A stretch of 64,000 nt of DNA from Granulosicoccus sp963833195. Lineage in GTDB: Bacteria; Pseudomonadota; Gammaproteobacteria; Granulosicoccales; Granulosicoccaceae. Position numbers and translations under genes: made by a program. The notes below the pieces were generated by a model, which searched no databases, had not been told where the DNA came from, and was given only the letters and a program-made list of their open reading frames with translations. Shown here piece after piece: positions 35,198 to 43,553 of this stretch (positions are counted from its first letter, which is position 1; the number at the start of each line of letters is the position of its first letter). The stretch spans positions 1,426,001 to 1,490,000 of the forward strand of contig CAWHXF010000028.1 of the NCBI GenBank assembly GCA_963833195.1, in the 5' to 3' direction.

Positions 35198-36580
35198 TCA
35201 GGCCCCCTTCTTCAGGTGGAACGAGCGCGGCCGCGTGAGCGCGTGGTAGCCGAGCACCGACAGTCCGGCCCCGCGCCCGGTGTCCTTCACGCCCGTCCAG
35301 CACAGCGCGGGGTCCAGGTAGTCGCAGCGGTTCATGAACACGGTGCCCGTCTGGACGCGTCGCCCGATGGCCGCCGCACGCTCCGCGTCCGAGGTCCAGA
35401 CCGAGGCGGTGAGCCCGTAGTCGCTGTCGTTCATCAGCCGCACCGCCTCGTCGTCGCCGGACACCTTCATGATGCCCAGCACGGGGCCGAACGACTCCTC
35501 GCGCATGACGCGCATGTCGTGGTCCACGTCGACCAGGATCTGCGGCGCGAGGTAGGCGCCGCCGTCGTCGGCGGGGAACCGCGCCGCATCGACCAGCGCG
35601 CGCGCGCCCTGCGCCACGGCATCGTCGGTCTGCTCGCGCACGTGCCGCGCGAAGCGCGCGTGCGCCATGGGCCCGAGCGTGGTGTCCGCGTCGAGCGGGT
35701 CGCCGAGCACGTAGTCGGACACGATGGCCACGGCCTTGTCGACGAAGGCCTCGTACAGCGACTCGTGCACGTAGACCCGCTCGATGCCGCAGCAGCACTG
35801 ACCCGAGTTGTACATCGCACCGTCGATCAGCGTCTCCACGGCGGCGTCGAGGTCCGCATCCTCGGCGACGTAGCCCGGATCCTTGCCGCCGAGCTCCAGG
35901 CCCAGGCTCGTGAACGTGCCGGCGGCTGCGCGCTCGATGGCCTGGCCGCCCGCCACCGAGCCCGTGAAGTTCACGTGCCCGAACGCGCGCTCCGCGATGA
36001 GTGCCGACGTCGTCTCGTGGTCGAGGAAGACGTTCGCGAACACGTCCCGCGGCACGCCCGCCTCGTGAAACGCGCGCGCCATGCGCTCGCCGACGAGCAG
36101 CGTCTGGGTGGCGTGCTTGAGCACCACGGCGTTACCGGCGATGAGCGCGGGCACCACGGTGTTCACGGCCGTCATGTAGGGGTAGTTCCACGGCGCGACG
36201 ACGAGCACCACGCCGTGCGGCACGCGCTCCACGCGGCGCTCGAAGGCGTCCGAGTCCTCCACGACGAGAGGTGCCAGCGCCTCGGGCGCGATCTTCGCCA
36301 TGTAGCGCGCGCGCTCCTCGACGCCGCCCGCCTCGCCGCCGTAGCGCACGGGCCGGCCCATCTGGCGCGCGAGCTCCGGCACGATCTCCTCGTTCATGGC
36401 CAGCAGCGCATCGATGCCCGCGAGGACGAGATCGATGCGCTCGTCCAGCGCGCGAGCGGCCCATTCGGCCTGCGCCGCGGCCGCCCGGTCGACGACGGTT
36501 CGCGCGACCGCGAGGGAAAGCGCCTCGCGCGTCGCGAGCACCGATCCGTCGATCGGCGAGATGCATTCCAGCACGGTCAT
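35198..36580 (-). CDS. NAD(P)-dependent aldehyde dehydrogenase, 460 aa
   Basis: ALDH-superfamily enzyme oxidising an aldehyde to the acid. Features: VVLVVAPWNYPYMTAVNTV (Asn of the oxyanion hole), VNFTGSVAGGQAI, catalytic-base Glu in LGLELGGKDPGY (about residue 232) and catalytic Cys in MYNSGQCCCGIERVYV (about residue 268), then SFGPVLGIMKV. Three adjacent cysteines at the active site are noteworthy; the middle or first should be the nucleophile. ATG 36580 overlaps the stop of the ligase gene (ATGA), so the two are translationally coupled. Confidence 0.92.
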   Translation of the reverse strand: MTVLECISPIDGSVLATREALSLAVARTVVDRAAAAQAEWAARALDERIDLVLAGIDALLAMNEEIVPELARQMGRPVRYGGEAGGVEERARYMAKIAPEALAPLVVEDSDAFERRVERVPHGVVLVVAPWNYPYMTAVNTVVPALIAGNAVVLKHATQTLLVGERMARAFHEAGVPRDVFANVFLDHETTSALIAERAFGHVNFTGSVAGGQAIERAAAGTFTSLGLELGGKDPGYVAEDADLDAAVETLIDGAMYNSGQCCCGIERVYVHESLYEAFVDKAVAIVSDYVLGDPLDADTTLGPMAHARFARHVREQTDDAVAQGARALVDAARFPADDGGAYLAPQILVDVDHDMRVMREESFGPVLGIMKVSGDDEAVRLMNDSDYGLTASVWTSDAERAAAIGRRVQTGTVFMNRCDYLDPALCWTGVKDTGRGAGLSVLGYHALTRPRSFHLKKGA

Positions 36581-37944
36581 GCCCGCTCGAACCCCCTGCG
36601 TATCTCGTGATCGGTGACGACGCGCGCGAAGTCCTCCAGCTCGACCTCGGCCATGCGCACGTAGTGCTCGACGACGTCGTCGCCGAGCGCGGCGCGCAGC
36701 ATGCCCGACGCGCGCATCGATTCGGTGGCGTCCCGCAGGTGCTTCGGCACCTCGGGCGCGTCCCCGGAGCCGTAGGCATCGCCGCTGAACTCCTCGGGCG
36801 GTTCCGCCTCGGCCTCGAGCCCGGCGAGTCCCGCGGCGATGAGCCCCGTCATGGCGAGGTAGGGGTTCAGGTCGGCGCCGCCGATGCGGCACTCGATGCG
36901 CACGCCCTTCGAGTCCGCGCCGCACACGCGAAAGCCCGCCGTGCGGTTGTCGATGGACCACACGTTCTTCGTCGGCGCGAAGGTACCCGCGGCGAAACGC
37001 TTGTAGGAGTTCACGTAGGGCGCGAGGAACACCGTGATGTCGTCGGCGTGCGCCATCTGACCCGCCAGGAAGCGCCGCATGGTCGTCGACATGCCGTGCT
37101 TCGCGTCCGGGTCGTGGAAGACGTTGTTCCCGTCGCCATCGCGCAGCGACAGGTGCACGTGGCTGGCCGAGCCCGCCACGTCCTCATGAGGCTTGGCGAG
37201 GAAGGTGACCGAGCGACCCTGCTGCCAGGCGATCTCCTTGACCGCGTGCTTGGCGAAGGAATGCATGTCGGCGGTCAGCAGGGCTTCGGCGTACACGATG
37301 TTCAGCTCGGCCTGTCCGGCCTCGGCCTCGCCCTTGGTGCCCTCGATGGGCAGGCCCGCGGCGGCCAGACAGTTGCGGATGGGGCGCATCACGCTCTCTT
37401 CCTTGGCCGTCTGGAAGATGTGGTAGTCCTCGTTGTAGGCGCTCGCGTAGTTCAGATCCGTGTAGCGCTTGGCACGCGCGCGCTCGTAGCTGTCGTCGAA
37501 CAGGAAGAACTCGAGCTCGGTGGCGGCCGTGGCGGACAGACCGCGCTCGGCCAGCCGCGCGAGCTGGCGCTTGAGCATCGCACGCGGCGAGTGCGGCACG
37601 GGCTCGTGGTGGTGATGGTCCAGCACGTCGCACAGCACCATCGCCGCACCCTCCACCCAGGGCATGGGACGGATCGTGTCCAGGTCCGGCTTCATGACGT
37701 AGTCGCCGTAGCCGCCCGCCCAGCTCGTGGCGGCGTAGCCGTCCGGCGTGGACATCTCCAGGTCGGTGGCGAGCAGGTAGTTGCAGCAGTGCGTCTGCTC
37801 GAAGCCACCCTCGACGAAGTGGCGGGCGTGGAAGCGCTTGCCCATGAGCCGCCCCTGCATGTCCACCATGACGGTGGCGACGGTGTCGATGGTGCCCGCG
37901 TCCACGGCGGTGCGCAGGTCGTCGAAGGTCATGGCGGCGGACAT
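36577..37944 (-). CDS. Glutamine synthetase-family ligase (gamma-glutamyl-amine synthetase type), 455 aa
   Basis: Catalyses ATP-dependent amide-bond formation between the gamma-carboxyl of glutamate and an amine. GS-fold catalytic features are visible: ATELEFFLFD (metal-binding Glu), GQAELNIVYA, SASHVHLSL (catalytic His), NSYKRFAAGTFAPTKNVWSIDNRTAGFRV (ATP/Glu loop, given here only in part) and ECRIGGADLNPYLAM. It lacks the adenylylation loop and long N-terminus of ammonia-assimilating GlnA, and groups by eye with GlnT/PuuA-type ligases. Two ATGs are possible, 37944 and 37932. Its neighbours point to an amino-alcohol substrate. Confidence 0.88.
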   Translation of the reverse strand: MSAAMTFDDLRTAVDAGTIDTVATVMVDMQGRLMGKRFHARHFVEGGFEQTHCCNYLLATDLEMSTPDGYAATSWAGGYGDYVMKPDLDTIRPMPWVEGAAMVLCDVLDHHHHEPVPHSPRAMLKRQLARLAERGLSATAATELEFFLFDDSYERARAKRYTDLNYASAYNEDYHIFQTAKEESVMRPIRNCLAAAGLPIEGTKGEAEAGQAELNIVYAEALLTADMHSFAKHAVKEIAWQQGRSVTFLAKPHEDVAGSASHVHLSLRDGDGNNVFHDPDAKHGMSTTMRRFLAGQMAHADDITVFLAPYVNSYKRFAAGTFAPTKNVWSIDNRTAGFRVCGADSKGVRIECRIGGADLNPYLAMTGLIAAGLAGLEAEAEPPEEFSGDAYGSGDAPEVPKHLRDATESMRASGMLRAALGDDVVEHYVRMAEVELEDFARVVTDHEIRRGFERA

Positions 37945-37981
37945 GATGGCGAAAGGAGTTGGGGATCGGGACGATAGCGGT

Positions 37982-38008
37982 GCCCGGCCGGCACGGTGCC
38001 GACCGGGC
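37982..38008 (-). terminator. Strong hairpin between TRAP genes and ligase gene
   Basis: A near-perfect 27-nt inverted repeat (GCCCGG, one C-A mismatch, CGGCAC/GTGCCG, CCGGGC) lies 11 bp after the dctP stop and 38 bp before the ligase start. There is no T tract on the leftward strand. It may act as a partial terminator or as an mRNA-stabilising element that sets binding-protein levels above those of the enzymes, as is usual for transport operons. Confidence 0.45.
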
Positions 38009-38018
38009 GGGAGAAGGC

Positions 38019-39071
38019 TCAGCCGTAGCGGTACGGCCGCCCGGCCTTCTGCATCAGCTCGTTGTACTCCTTGAAGATCCCGACGACCTTCGCCTTGACC
38101 TCGGACTCTTCGGCGATCTCGTCCCAGAAGGTCGTCGCGGCCTGCTCTACCGTGGCCCACTCCTCGTCCGGAATGGTCGTGAGCTGCATCTTCTCGCCGT
38201 TGACGCGCAGCGCCGCCTCGCCGCCCCAGTACCACCACTGGCGGTAGTAATGCGAGCTGTCCATGGCCATCTGCAGCATGGCCTTCAGGTGCTCCGGCAG
38301 CTCGTTCCAGCGATCCATGTTCGCGTAGAAGCTGCCGGCCCAGGCGCCGGAGATGTTGTTGGTCAGGAAGTAGTCGGTGACGTCGGCCCAGCCGACCGTG
38401 TAGTCCTCGGTGATGCCGGACCAGGCGATGCCGTCGAGCTCGCCGGTCTGCACCGCGACCTCGATGTCCTCCCACGGCAGGGACACCGGCACGACGCCGA
38501 ACTGGCTCATGAAGCGCCCGGCGGTCGGGAAGGTGAATACCCGCTTGCCCTTCAGGTCGTCGAGGCTCTCGATCGGCTCCTTGGTCGCGAAGTGGCACGG
38601 ATCCCACGCGCCCGCGGACAGGTGCTTCACGCCCACCTTCGCGTACTCGGCGTCCCAGATCTCGGCCAGGCCGTACTGGTTGAACAGCACCGGTACATCG
38701 AGCGAATAGCGGCTCGCGAACGGGAAGTAGCCGCCGAACACGGTCACTTCGGTCGGGGAGGCCATGGAGTCGTCGTCGGACTGCACCATGTCGATGGTGC
38801 CCTTCTGCAACGCCCGGAAGAGCTCGCCGGTCGGTACCAGCTGGTCGGCGAAGAAGAGCTCGATCTCCATCTCGCCGTTGGCCGCGCGGTTGAACTGATC
38901 GACCGCGTTCTGGACGACGTGCTCGGCGAGCGCGGCGCCCGCGTAGGTCTGCAGACGCCATCGGATCGGCTCCTGCGCGATGATGGCCGGGGCGTGCAGG
39001 ATGGTGCCGGTGCCGACCGCGGCGGCCGTGCCGGCGGCGGCGTTCGAGAGGAACTTGCGACGTGCGGTCAT
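38019..39071 (-). CDS. dctP: TRAP transporter substrate-binding protein DctP-type, 350 aa
   Basis: Periplasmic binding subunit of a tripartite ATP-independent transporter. The N-terminus carries a Tat-like signal (MTARRKFLSNAAAGTAAAV) and cleavage near AIIAQ. The mature part shows IRWRLQTYAGAALAEHVV, the LQKGTIDMVQSDDD strand, DLKGKRVFTFPTAGRF and VPVSLPWEDIEVAVQTGELDG, the family signature region containing the ligand-contacting residues. AAGGAG precedes the ATG by 9-10 nt. The gene is third of three TRAP genes in the operon. The ligand is unknown; neighbours suggest an organic amine or its acid. Confidence 0.92.
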   Translation of the reverse strand: MTARRKFLSNAAAGTAAAVGTGTILHAPAIIAQEPIRWRLQTYAGAALAEHVVQNAVDQFNRAANGEMEIELFFADQLVPTGELFRALQKGTIDMVQSDDDSMASPTEVTVFGGYFPFASRYSLDVPVLFNQYGLAEIWDAEYAKVGVKHLSAGAWDPCHFATKEPIESLDDLKGKRVFTFPTAGRFMSQFGVVPVSLPWEDIEVAVQTGELDGIAWSGITEDYTVGWADVTDYFLTNNISGAWAGSFYANMDRWNELPEHLKAMLQMAMDSSHYYRQWWYWGGEAALRVNGEKMQLTTIPDEEWATVEQAATTFWDEIAEESEVKAKVVGIFKEYNELMQKAGRPYRYG

Positions 39072-39100
39072 CGGATACGACTCCTTGGGGGGGTGGACGG

Positions 39101-40423
39101 TCAACCGCCGTAGATGCGCTCCGGCAGCCACAGCGCGATCTGCGGGAACGCCATGACGAGCGCGAGCGCGACGATCATGACGAGCACGAACGGCACGATG
39201 GAGCGGTAGATGTCCGCGAGCGTGACATCGTCCGGCGCCATCGCGCGCATCAGGAAGAGGTTGTAGCCGAAGGGCGGCGTCATGTACGCGATCTGCGTGG
39301 TGATGGTGTACAGCACCCCGTACCAGATCAGATCGAACCCCATGCTGCCGACGAGCGGCACGTACAGCGGGGCGACGATGACGAGCATGGCCGTGTCGTC
39401 CAGGAACGTGCCCATGAGCAGGAACGACAGCTGCATCAGCACCAGGATCATCCACGGCGAGAGCCCGAGCCGCTCGGTGAACAGATCCTCGATGGCGCGC
39501 ACCGCGCCCAGCCCGTCGAACACCGCGCCGAAGCACAGGGCCGCCAGGATGATCCACATGAACATGCACGAGATGCCGAGCGTCTGCCGCACCGACGTCT
39601 CGAACACCGCCTTCGACATGCGCCGCTTCAGCACGGCCGCGGCGAACGCGGTCAGCGCGCCGATGGCGGAGCTCTCCACGAGGCTCGTCCAGCCGTTCAC
39701 GAACGGCACCATCATGGCGGCGAAGATCACGAGCGGCAGCACGCCCGCACCGAGCAGGCGGATCTTCTCGCCGCGCGACACGTTCCTCTCCTCGACGGTG
39801 AGCACGGGACCGAGCGCGGGATTCACGCGGCAGCGCACGTAGATGTAGAGCACGAACAGCGCCGCCATCATGAGCCCGGGCAGGATGCCCGCGAGCCACA
39901 GCTGCCCCACGGGCTGGCGCGCGATCATGGCGTACAGCACGAGCACCACCGACGGCGGCACGAGGATGCCGAGCGAGCTGCCCGCCTGTATGACGCCCGT
40001 GACCATGCGCTTGTCGTAGCCGCGTCGCAGCAGCTCCGGCAACGCGATGGTCGCGCCGATGGCCATGCCCGCGACCGAGAGCCCGTTCATGGCCGACACC
40101 AGCACCATCAACCCGATGGTGCCGATGGCGAGACCGCCCGCGAGCCCGCCCGTCCAGACGTGGAACATGCGGTACAGATCGTTCGCGAGCCCGGACTCGG
40201 ACAGCACGTAGCCCATGAAGATGAACATGGGCAACGTCAGCAGCGGATACCAGTTCATGAGCTTGATGCCCGCGGTGAACGCGAAGTCCACGCCGCCGGT
40301 ACCGTAGAGCGTCAGGGCCGCCGCGGCGCCGACCGCGCCGATGGCCGCGAACACGCGCTGCCCCGTCAGCAGCATCAGCATCATGGAGCTGAACATCAGC
40401 AGCGCGATAAGCTCGTAGCTCAT
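39101..40423 (-). CDS. dctM: TRAP transporter large permease DctM-type, 440 aa
   Basis: Twelve-helix membrane subunit that drives sodium-coupled uptake. Family features: MFIFMGYVLSESGLANDLYR, AMNGLSVAGMAIGATIALPEL, GVIQAGSSLGILVPPSVVLVLY and MGTFLDDTAMLVIVAPLYVP. The GSSLGILVPPS helix-loop and the FLDDTA motif are the two conserved hairpin regions. ATG 40423 overlaps the dctQ stop (ATGA). Length is normal. Confidence 0.93.
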   Translation of the reverse strand: MSYELIALLMFSSMMLMLLTGQRVFAAIGAVGAAAALTLYGTGGVDFAFTAGIKLMNWYPLLTLPMFIFMGYVLSESGLANDLYRMFHVWTGGLAGGLAIGTIGLMVLVSAMNGLSVAGMAIGATIALPELLRRGYDKRMVTGVIQAGSSLGILVPPSVVLVLYAMIARQPVGQLWLAGILPGLMMAALFVLYIYVRCRVNPALGPVLTVEERNVSRGEKIRLLGAGVLPLVIFAAMMVPFVNGWTSLVESSAIGALTAFAAAVLKRRMSKAVFETSVRQTLGISCMFMWIILAALCFGAVFDGLGAVRAIEDLFTERLGLSPWMILVLMQLSFLLMGTFLDDTAMLVIVAPLYVPLVGSMGFDLIWYGVLYTITTQIAYMTPPFGYNLFLMRAMAPDDVTLADIYRSIVPFVLVMIVALALVMAFPQIALWLPERIYGG

Positions 40424-41001
40424 CGTCCCACCCGGTCGGTGTCCCGCTTCGCCTGACGCGCGGCCGCATCGGCCTCCGCGAGCGCCGGCGACTCGATGCT
40501 CACCCCGCGCAGCAGCGCCACGTCGCGCACCAGCTCCGCAAGCGCCTGCAGCAGCATGAGCGTGGCGCCGACGAGCATGGTCACCTTGACGGGCCACAGG
40601 TACGGCCGCCACGCCGTGGGGCTGCGCTCGCCGTACTCGAGCGAGTACGCCGTGCTCTCGATGCCGCCGTACAGGAAGACGCCGAGGAAGAACACGAGGA
40701 ACAGCACGGTGAACGCATCCACGGCGGCCTTGGTGCGCGGCGACCAGCCGCCGTAGAGCAGGTCCATGCGCACGTTCGAGCCGAGCTGCAACGAGTAGGC
40801 ACCGCCGAGGATGTAGTACCCGACCATGGAGAACTGGGCCGCTTCGAGCGTCCACAGCGAGGGCAGGAAGAAGGTCTTGCTGATCGAGGACCACAGCAGG
40901 ATCCCGATCATCACGAAGATCAGGTACATCGCGATGCGGCCGACGCGCCGGTTGACCGCGTCGACGATGCGCACGTAGCGGACGAGGACACCCGGCATCA
41001 A
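40420..41001 (-). CDS. dctQ: TRAP transporter small permease DctQ-type, 193 aa
   Basis: Four predicted helices with the DctQ pattern: WTLEAAQFSMVGYYILGGAYSLQLGSNVRM (given here only as the helix 2-3 region, about residues 47-78) and a final helix followed by a charged cytoplasmic tail. The conserved basic and Gly-rich loop after NVRMDLLYGGW is present. It overlaps the amidohydrolase gene upstream (ATGA) and the dctM gene downstream, so all three are coupled. Confidence 0.9.
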   Translation of the reverse strand: MMPGVLVRYVRIVDAVNRRVGRIAMYLIFVMIGILLWSSISKTFFLPSLWTLEAAQFSMVGYYILGGAYSLQLGSNVRMDLLYGGWSPRTKAAVDAFTVLFLVFFLGVFLYGGIESTAYSLEYGERSPTAWRPYLWPVKVTMLVGATLMLLQALAELVRDVALLRGVSIESPALAEADAAARQAKRDTDRVGR

Positions 41002-41486
41002 CCGGCTCCGGAGGGGTCGGCCGTCGCGGCGCCGATGCGGGATCCGGCGCGCGCCTCCCCCGCCAGCGGCCCCAGCACCTCGCGCACCGCCCGAGCGAGC
41101 GCGGGTGCGCGCACCCCGGCCACGCGCTCGACCCCGCTCGGCTCCACCAGCGGGTCGTTGCGGACCTCCAGCATCACGTTAGGCAGCCCGCGTGCGATCC
41201 CGTGCTCGAGCAGCGTGTACGTGACGCCGTCGTCCGGGCCGTACGGCTCGTTGCGACGCGTGACGAACGCAGGCTCCTCGCCCCCGAGCGTCGCGAGCGG
41301 CGCATCGGCCAGGCGCGCGTCCTCCCGGGCGGCGTGCGAACGCGCGGCCTGCGGATCCAGCCCGAGCCCGCTCCATGGCGCGGGGATGTCCCGCGAGGCG
41401 TGCTCGCAGGCGAGCACGATGTCCGCGGGCGCGTCGCGACGCACCACGCGCGGGGCGAGGCCTCCGGGCTGTAAGGATCGTTCCAT
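40998..41486 (-). pseudogene. N-formylglutamate amidohydrolase-family protein, apparent internal deletion, 162 aa
   Basis: The N-terminal third matches the family (DIVLACEHASRDIPAPWSGLGL). The C-terminal third also matches (VTRRNEPYGPDDGVTYTLLEHG, LPNVMLEVRNDPL). Between them only about 25 residues remain where full-length members have about 110-120, including the second His and the SRLxxDxNR segment. The reading frame is kept. As sequenced it lacks part of the zinc site and should be inactive, unless it is a divergent mini-member. ATG 41486 fits the family start. It leads the operon, and its intact form could have cleaved a gamma-glutamyl or N-acyl-glutamate product. Confidence 0.65.
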
Positions 41487-41500
41487 CGCGGGCGGGGCGT

Positions 41501-41558
41501 GTTCGTCGACGAACGGACGCTCCCGAGTGTACGCTCGGACGGCGTCGCGTGGCGACGC
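41501..41558. promoter_or_regulatory. Three consecutive inverted repeats in the RpiR/operon divergent region
   Basis: In the 97 bp between the leftward operon and the rightward RpiR gene there are three dyads: GTTCGTCGACGAAC (41501-41514, perfect 14-bp palindrome), CCGAG-N6-CTCGG (41523-41538) and GCGTCGC-GTG-GCGACGC (41542-41558). RpiR regulators bind as dimers to palindromes near their own promoter, so one or more of these is a good candidate operator. Which one binds cannot be told by eye. Confidence 0.5.
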
Positions 41559-41583
41559 GGGTCCGGACCACGGGGGACGCGCA

Positions 41584-42456
41584 GTGACGGACACGGTCGC
41601 ACGCCGCGTGCGCGACCGGCTCGGTCGGCTCACGCCCGCCGAGCGGCGGATCGGCAGCGCGCTTCTCGAGCGCTATCCCACGGCCGGTCTCGCCTCGGTC
41701 TCGGAGCTGGCGGAATCGGCCGGGGTGTCCGGACCGACGGTGGTGCGCACGGCTCGCAAGCTCGGCTACGACGGGTTCGGCGAGCTGCAACGGGCGCTGC
41801 ACGACGAAGTCGCCGAGAAGTTCCGCGACCCGATCGAGCGGCGCGAACGCCGCGCCGGGCCGTCGGAGGCGAAGAGCGATACGCACGTCCTGCACCGCTT
41901 CGCGGATGCCGCCACGGCAAACGTCCACCAGACGCTGCGAAGGATCGACACCGACGTCTTCGACCGGGTGGTGGCGCGCCTGGCGTCCCCGCGCACCCGT
42001 GTGCACGTCGTGGGCGGACGCATCACCCACGTGCTGGCCGAGCACCTGTGCAACCACCTGCGCATGCTGCGCCCGCACGTCACGTGGCTCGGCACGTCCG
42101 CCGAGGACTGGCCGCAGCACGCGGTCGACATGGACGCCCGCTCGGTGCTCGTGATCTTCGACGTGCGTCGCTACGAGGCGCGACTGCTGGAGCTCGCCCG
42201 CCTCGTGGACGAGCGCGGCGCCGAGATCGTGTTGGTCACCGACCCCTGGGGCTCGCCGATCGAGCGCGTGGCGACGCGCACGCTCGGCGCGTTCATCGAG
42301 ACGCCGTCGGCCTGGGACTCGGCGGTGGCGCCGCTGCTGCTGGTCGAAGCCCTGGTGGCGGCGGTACAGGAGCGAGCGTGGAAGCGCGCGCGACCGCGGA
42401 TCGAGGCGCTCGAGACGATGTTCGGCCGCACGCGCCCGTTCCGGCGCGTGGACTGA
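41584..42456 (+). CDS. RpiR-family transcriptional regulator with SIS domain, 290 aa
   Basis: The N-terminal HTH_6 domain is clear: LGRLTPAERRIGSALLERYP, then LASVSELAESAGVSGPTVVRTARKLGYDGFGELQ (the recognition helix is GPTVVRTARKLG). A linker leads to a SIS domain (about residues 120-265) with VHVVGGRITHVLAEHLCNHL and VLVIFDVRRYEARLLELARL. The start is GTG 41584 with GGGGGA about 7 nt upstream. It is divergent from the seven-gene TRAP/ligase operon, a classic local-regulator layout. The SIS domain probably senses a phosphorylated or amino-sugar-like metabolite, or here an amine intermediate. Confidence 0.9.
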   Translation: MTDTVARRVRDRLGRLTPAERRIGSALLERYPTAGLASVSELAESAGVSGPTVVRTARKLGYDGFGELQRALHDEVAEKFRDPIERRERRAGPSEAKSDTHVLHRFADAATANVHQTLRRIDTDVFDRVVARLASPRTRVHVVGGRITHVLAEHLCNHLRMLRPHVTWLGTSAEDWPQHAVDMDARSVLVIFDVRRYEARLLELARLVDERGAEIVLVTDPWGSPIERVATRTLGAFIETPSAWDSAVAPLLLVEALVAAVQERAWKRARPRIEALETMFGRTRPFRRVD

Positions 42457-42492
42457 AACGTCGCCCGCCGCGTCGTGCGCCGCCGGTACGCC

Positions 42493-43176
42493 TCAGTCCG
42501 CCACGGCGACCAAACGGTCCTCCGTCTCGACGACGAGCGTCGACAGCGTGCGGATGCGCGCCACGGCGGCTGCCAGCGCGGCTTCGTCCTCGAGCGCTAG
42601 CATGCCCTCGCCGGGATCACGATAGCGCAGCCTGAAGTCGACGAACAGCCGCCCGGTCGTGGCCTGGTACAGGGTGCGCCGCTCGAACGAAAGTCCGGGC
42701 ACGTCGTCGACGACCACCTCGCCGTAATGCAACGGCGGTCCCGGCAAGGCGAGATCGAGCGAGTCGCGGTAGTCGGTCACGGCCGTCGCGCTCCCCAGGA
42801 CCGGCTCACGCGTGCCGAACGGATTCTCCGAGACACGCGTGCCGGTCACGGCCAGCGCGTGCGCCCCGTCGCCGAGCGCCCGGTTCGCCTCCCAGGCGAG
42901 CAAGCCGGCCAGCACCTCGCGCGCCTCGACGCTGGCCGGCAAGGCGGCGAACGGAGCGCGCGCCTCGCGCCCGACCGAGGCGTTCGCGTCCGGTGCCGAG
43001 AGATCCAGCACGTCCGGGCCCCACGACATGCCCAGCCGCACGCCATCGAAGGCGCGCACGACGGCCGGTTCGGCGGACGGCTCGGCCGCGGCCGACGGAG
43101 CGGCACTCGGACCGCCGAGGCAGGCGAGCAGCGCGAGCGTCCGGCCGACGACCTGTGCGCGGGCACATCGATGCAT
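42493..43176 (-). CDS. Exported protein of unknown function, 227 aa
   Basis: A signal peptide with core LALLACLGG and Ala-rich cleavage region ends near residue 31. The mature protein has no motif I recognise. It is mostly mixed alpha/beta with RAFDGVRLGMSWGPDVLDLS, LAWEANRALGDGAHALAVTG and a C-terminal FVDFRLRYRDPGEGMLALEDE. Codon use is like its neighbours, so it appears to be a real gene. It stands at the edge of the copper-handling region, but nothing in its sequence ties it to metal: there are almost no Cys, Met-pairs or His clusters in the mature part. Confidence 0.6.
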   Translation of the reverse strand: MHRCARAQVVGRTLALLACLGGPSAAPSAAAEPSAEPAVVRAFDGVRLGMSWGPDVLDLSAPDANASVGREARAPFAALPASVEAREVLAGLLAWEANRALGDGAHALAVTGTRVSENPFGTREPVLGSATAVTDYRDSLDLALPGPPLHYGEVVVDDVPGLSFERRTLYQATTGRLFVDFRLRYRDPGEGMLALEDEAALAAAVARIRTLSTLVVETEDRLVAVAD

Positions 43177-43307
43177 GGGCCGAGACCTTCCGTCCGCCGG
43201 GGATGCGTACGGAGTCGGCGCCGGCGGGACCCGTCTTTAGCGCCGCGGCGCCGCGAGCCCCTGCGTGGCGTCCCGCAACGTGATCGCCTGCGCGCCGCGG
43301 CGTCGCG

Positions 43308-43553
43308 TCACGCGCCGATGTTGATCTCCAGCAACACCGTGGCATCGTCGAACGCGGCGGCGTGAGGGGTATCGGGCGGGAAGTGGAAGACGTCCCCGGC
43401 CGTGAATGGCCGCGACTCGCCCGCCACGCTCAGCGTGCCGGCGCCGGACAGCACTTCGACGAACTCAGTGCGGATCCGACCCGGCCGCCAGCGCGACGTG
43501 GTGCGCGCGATGGTGATCCCCGTCGGCCAGGATTCCGTGGAAGCCGAGCCCAC
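43308..43553 (-). pseudogene. Cupin C-terminal fragment, fused onto the end of the preceding gene
   Basis: The last about 50 codons read as the second half of a small cupin: FVEVLSGAGTLSVAGESRPF, then TAGDVFHFPPDTPHAAAF with the G-D-x6-P-x-x-x-P-H motif. The first cupin motif (G-x5-H-x-H) is absent; instead the frame runs into the coding sequence of the gene at 43465-44067, which it overlaps by 89 nt in another frame. The pattern is that of a deletion joining the end of one gene to the middle of a cupin gene. Not expected to be functional. Confidence 0.6.
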
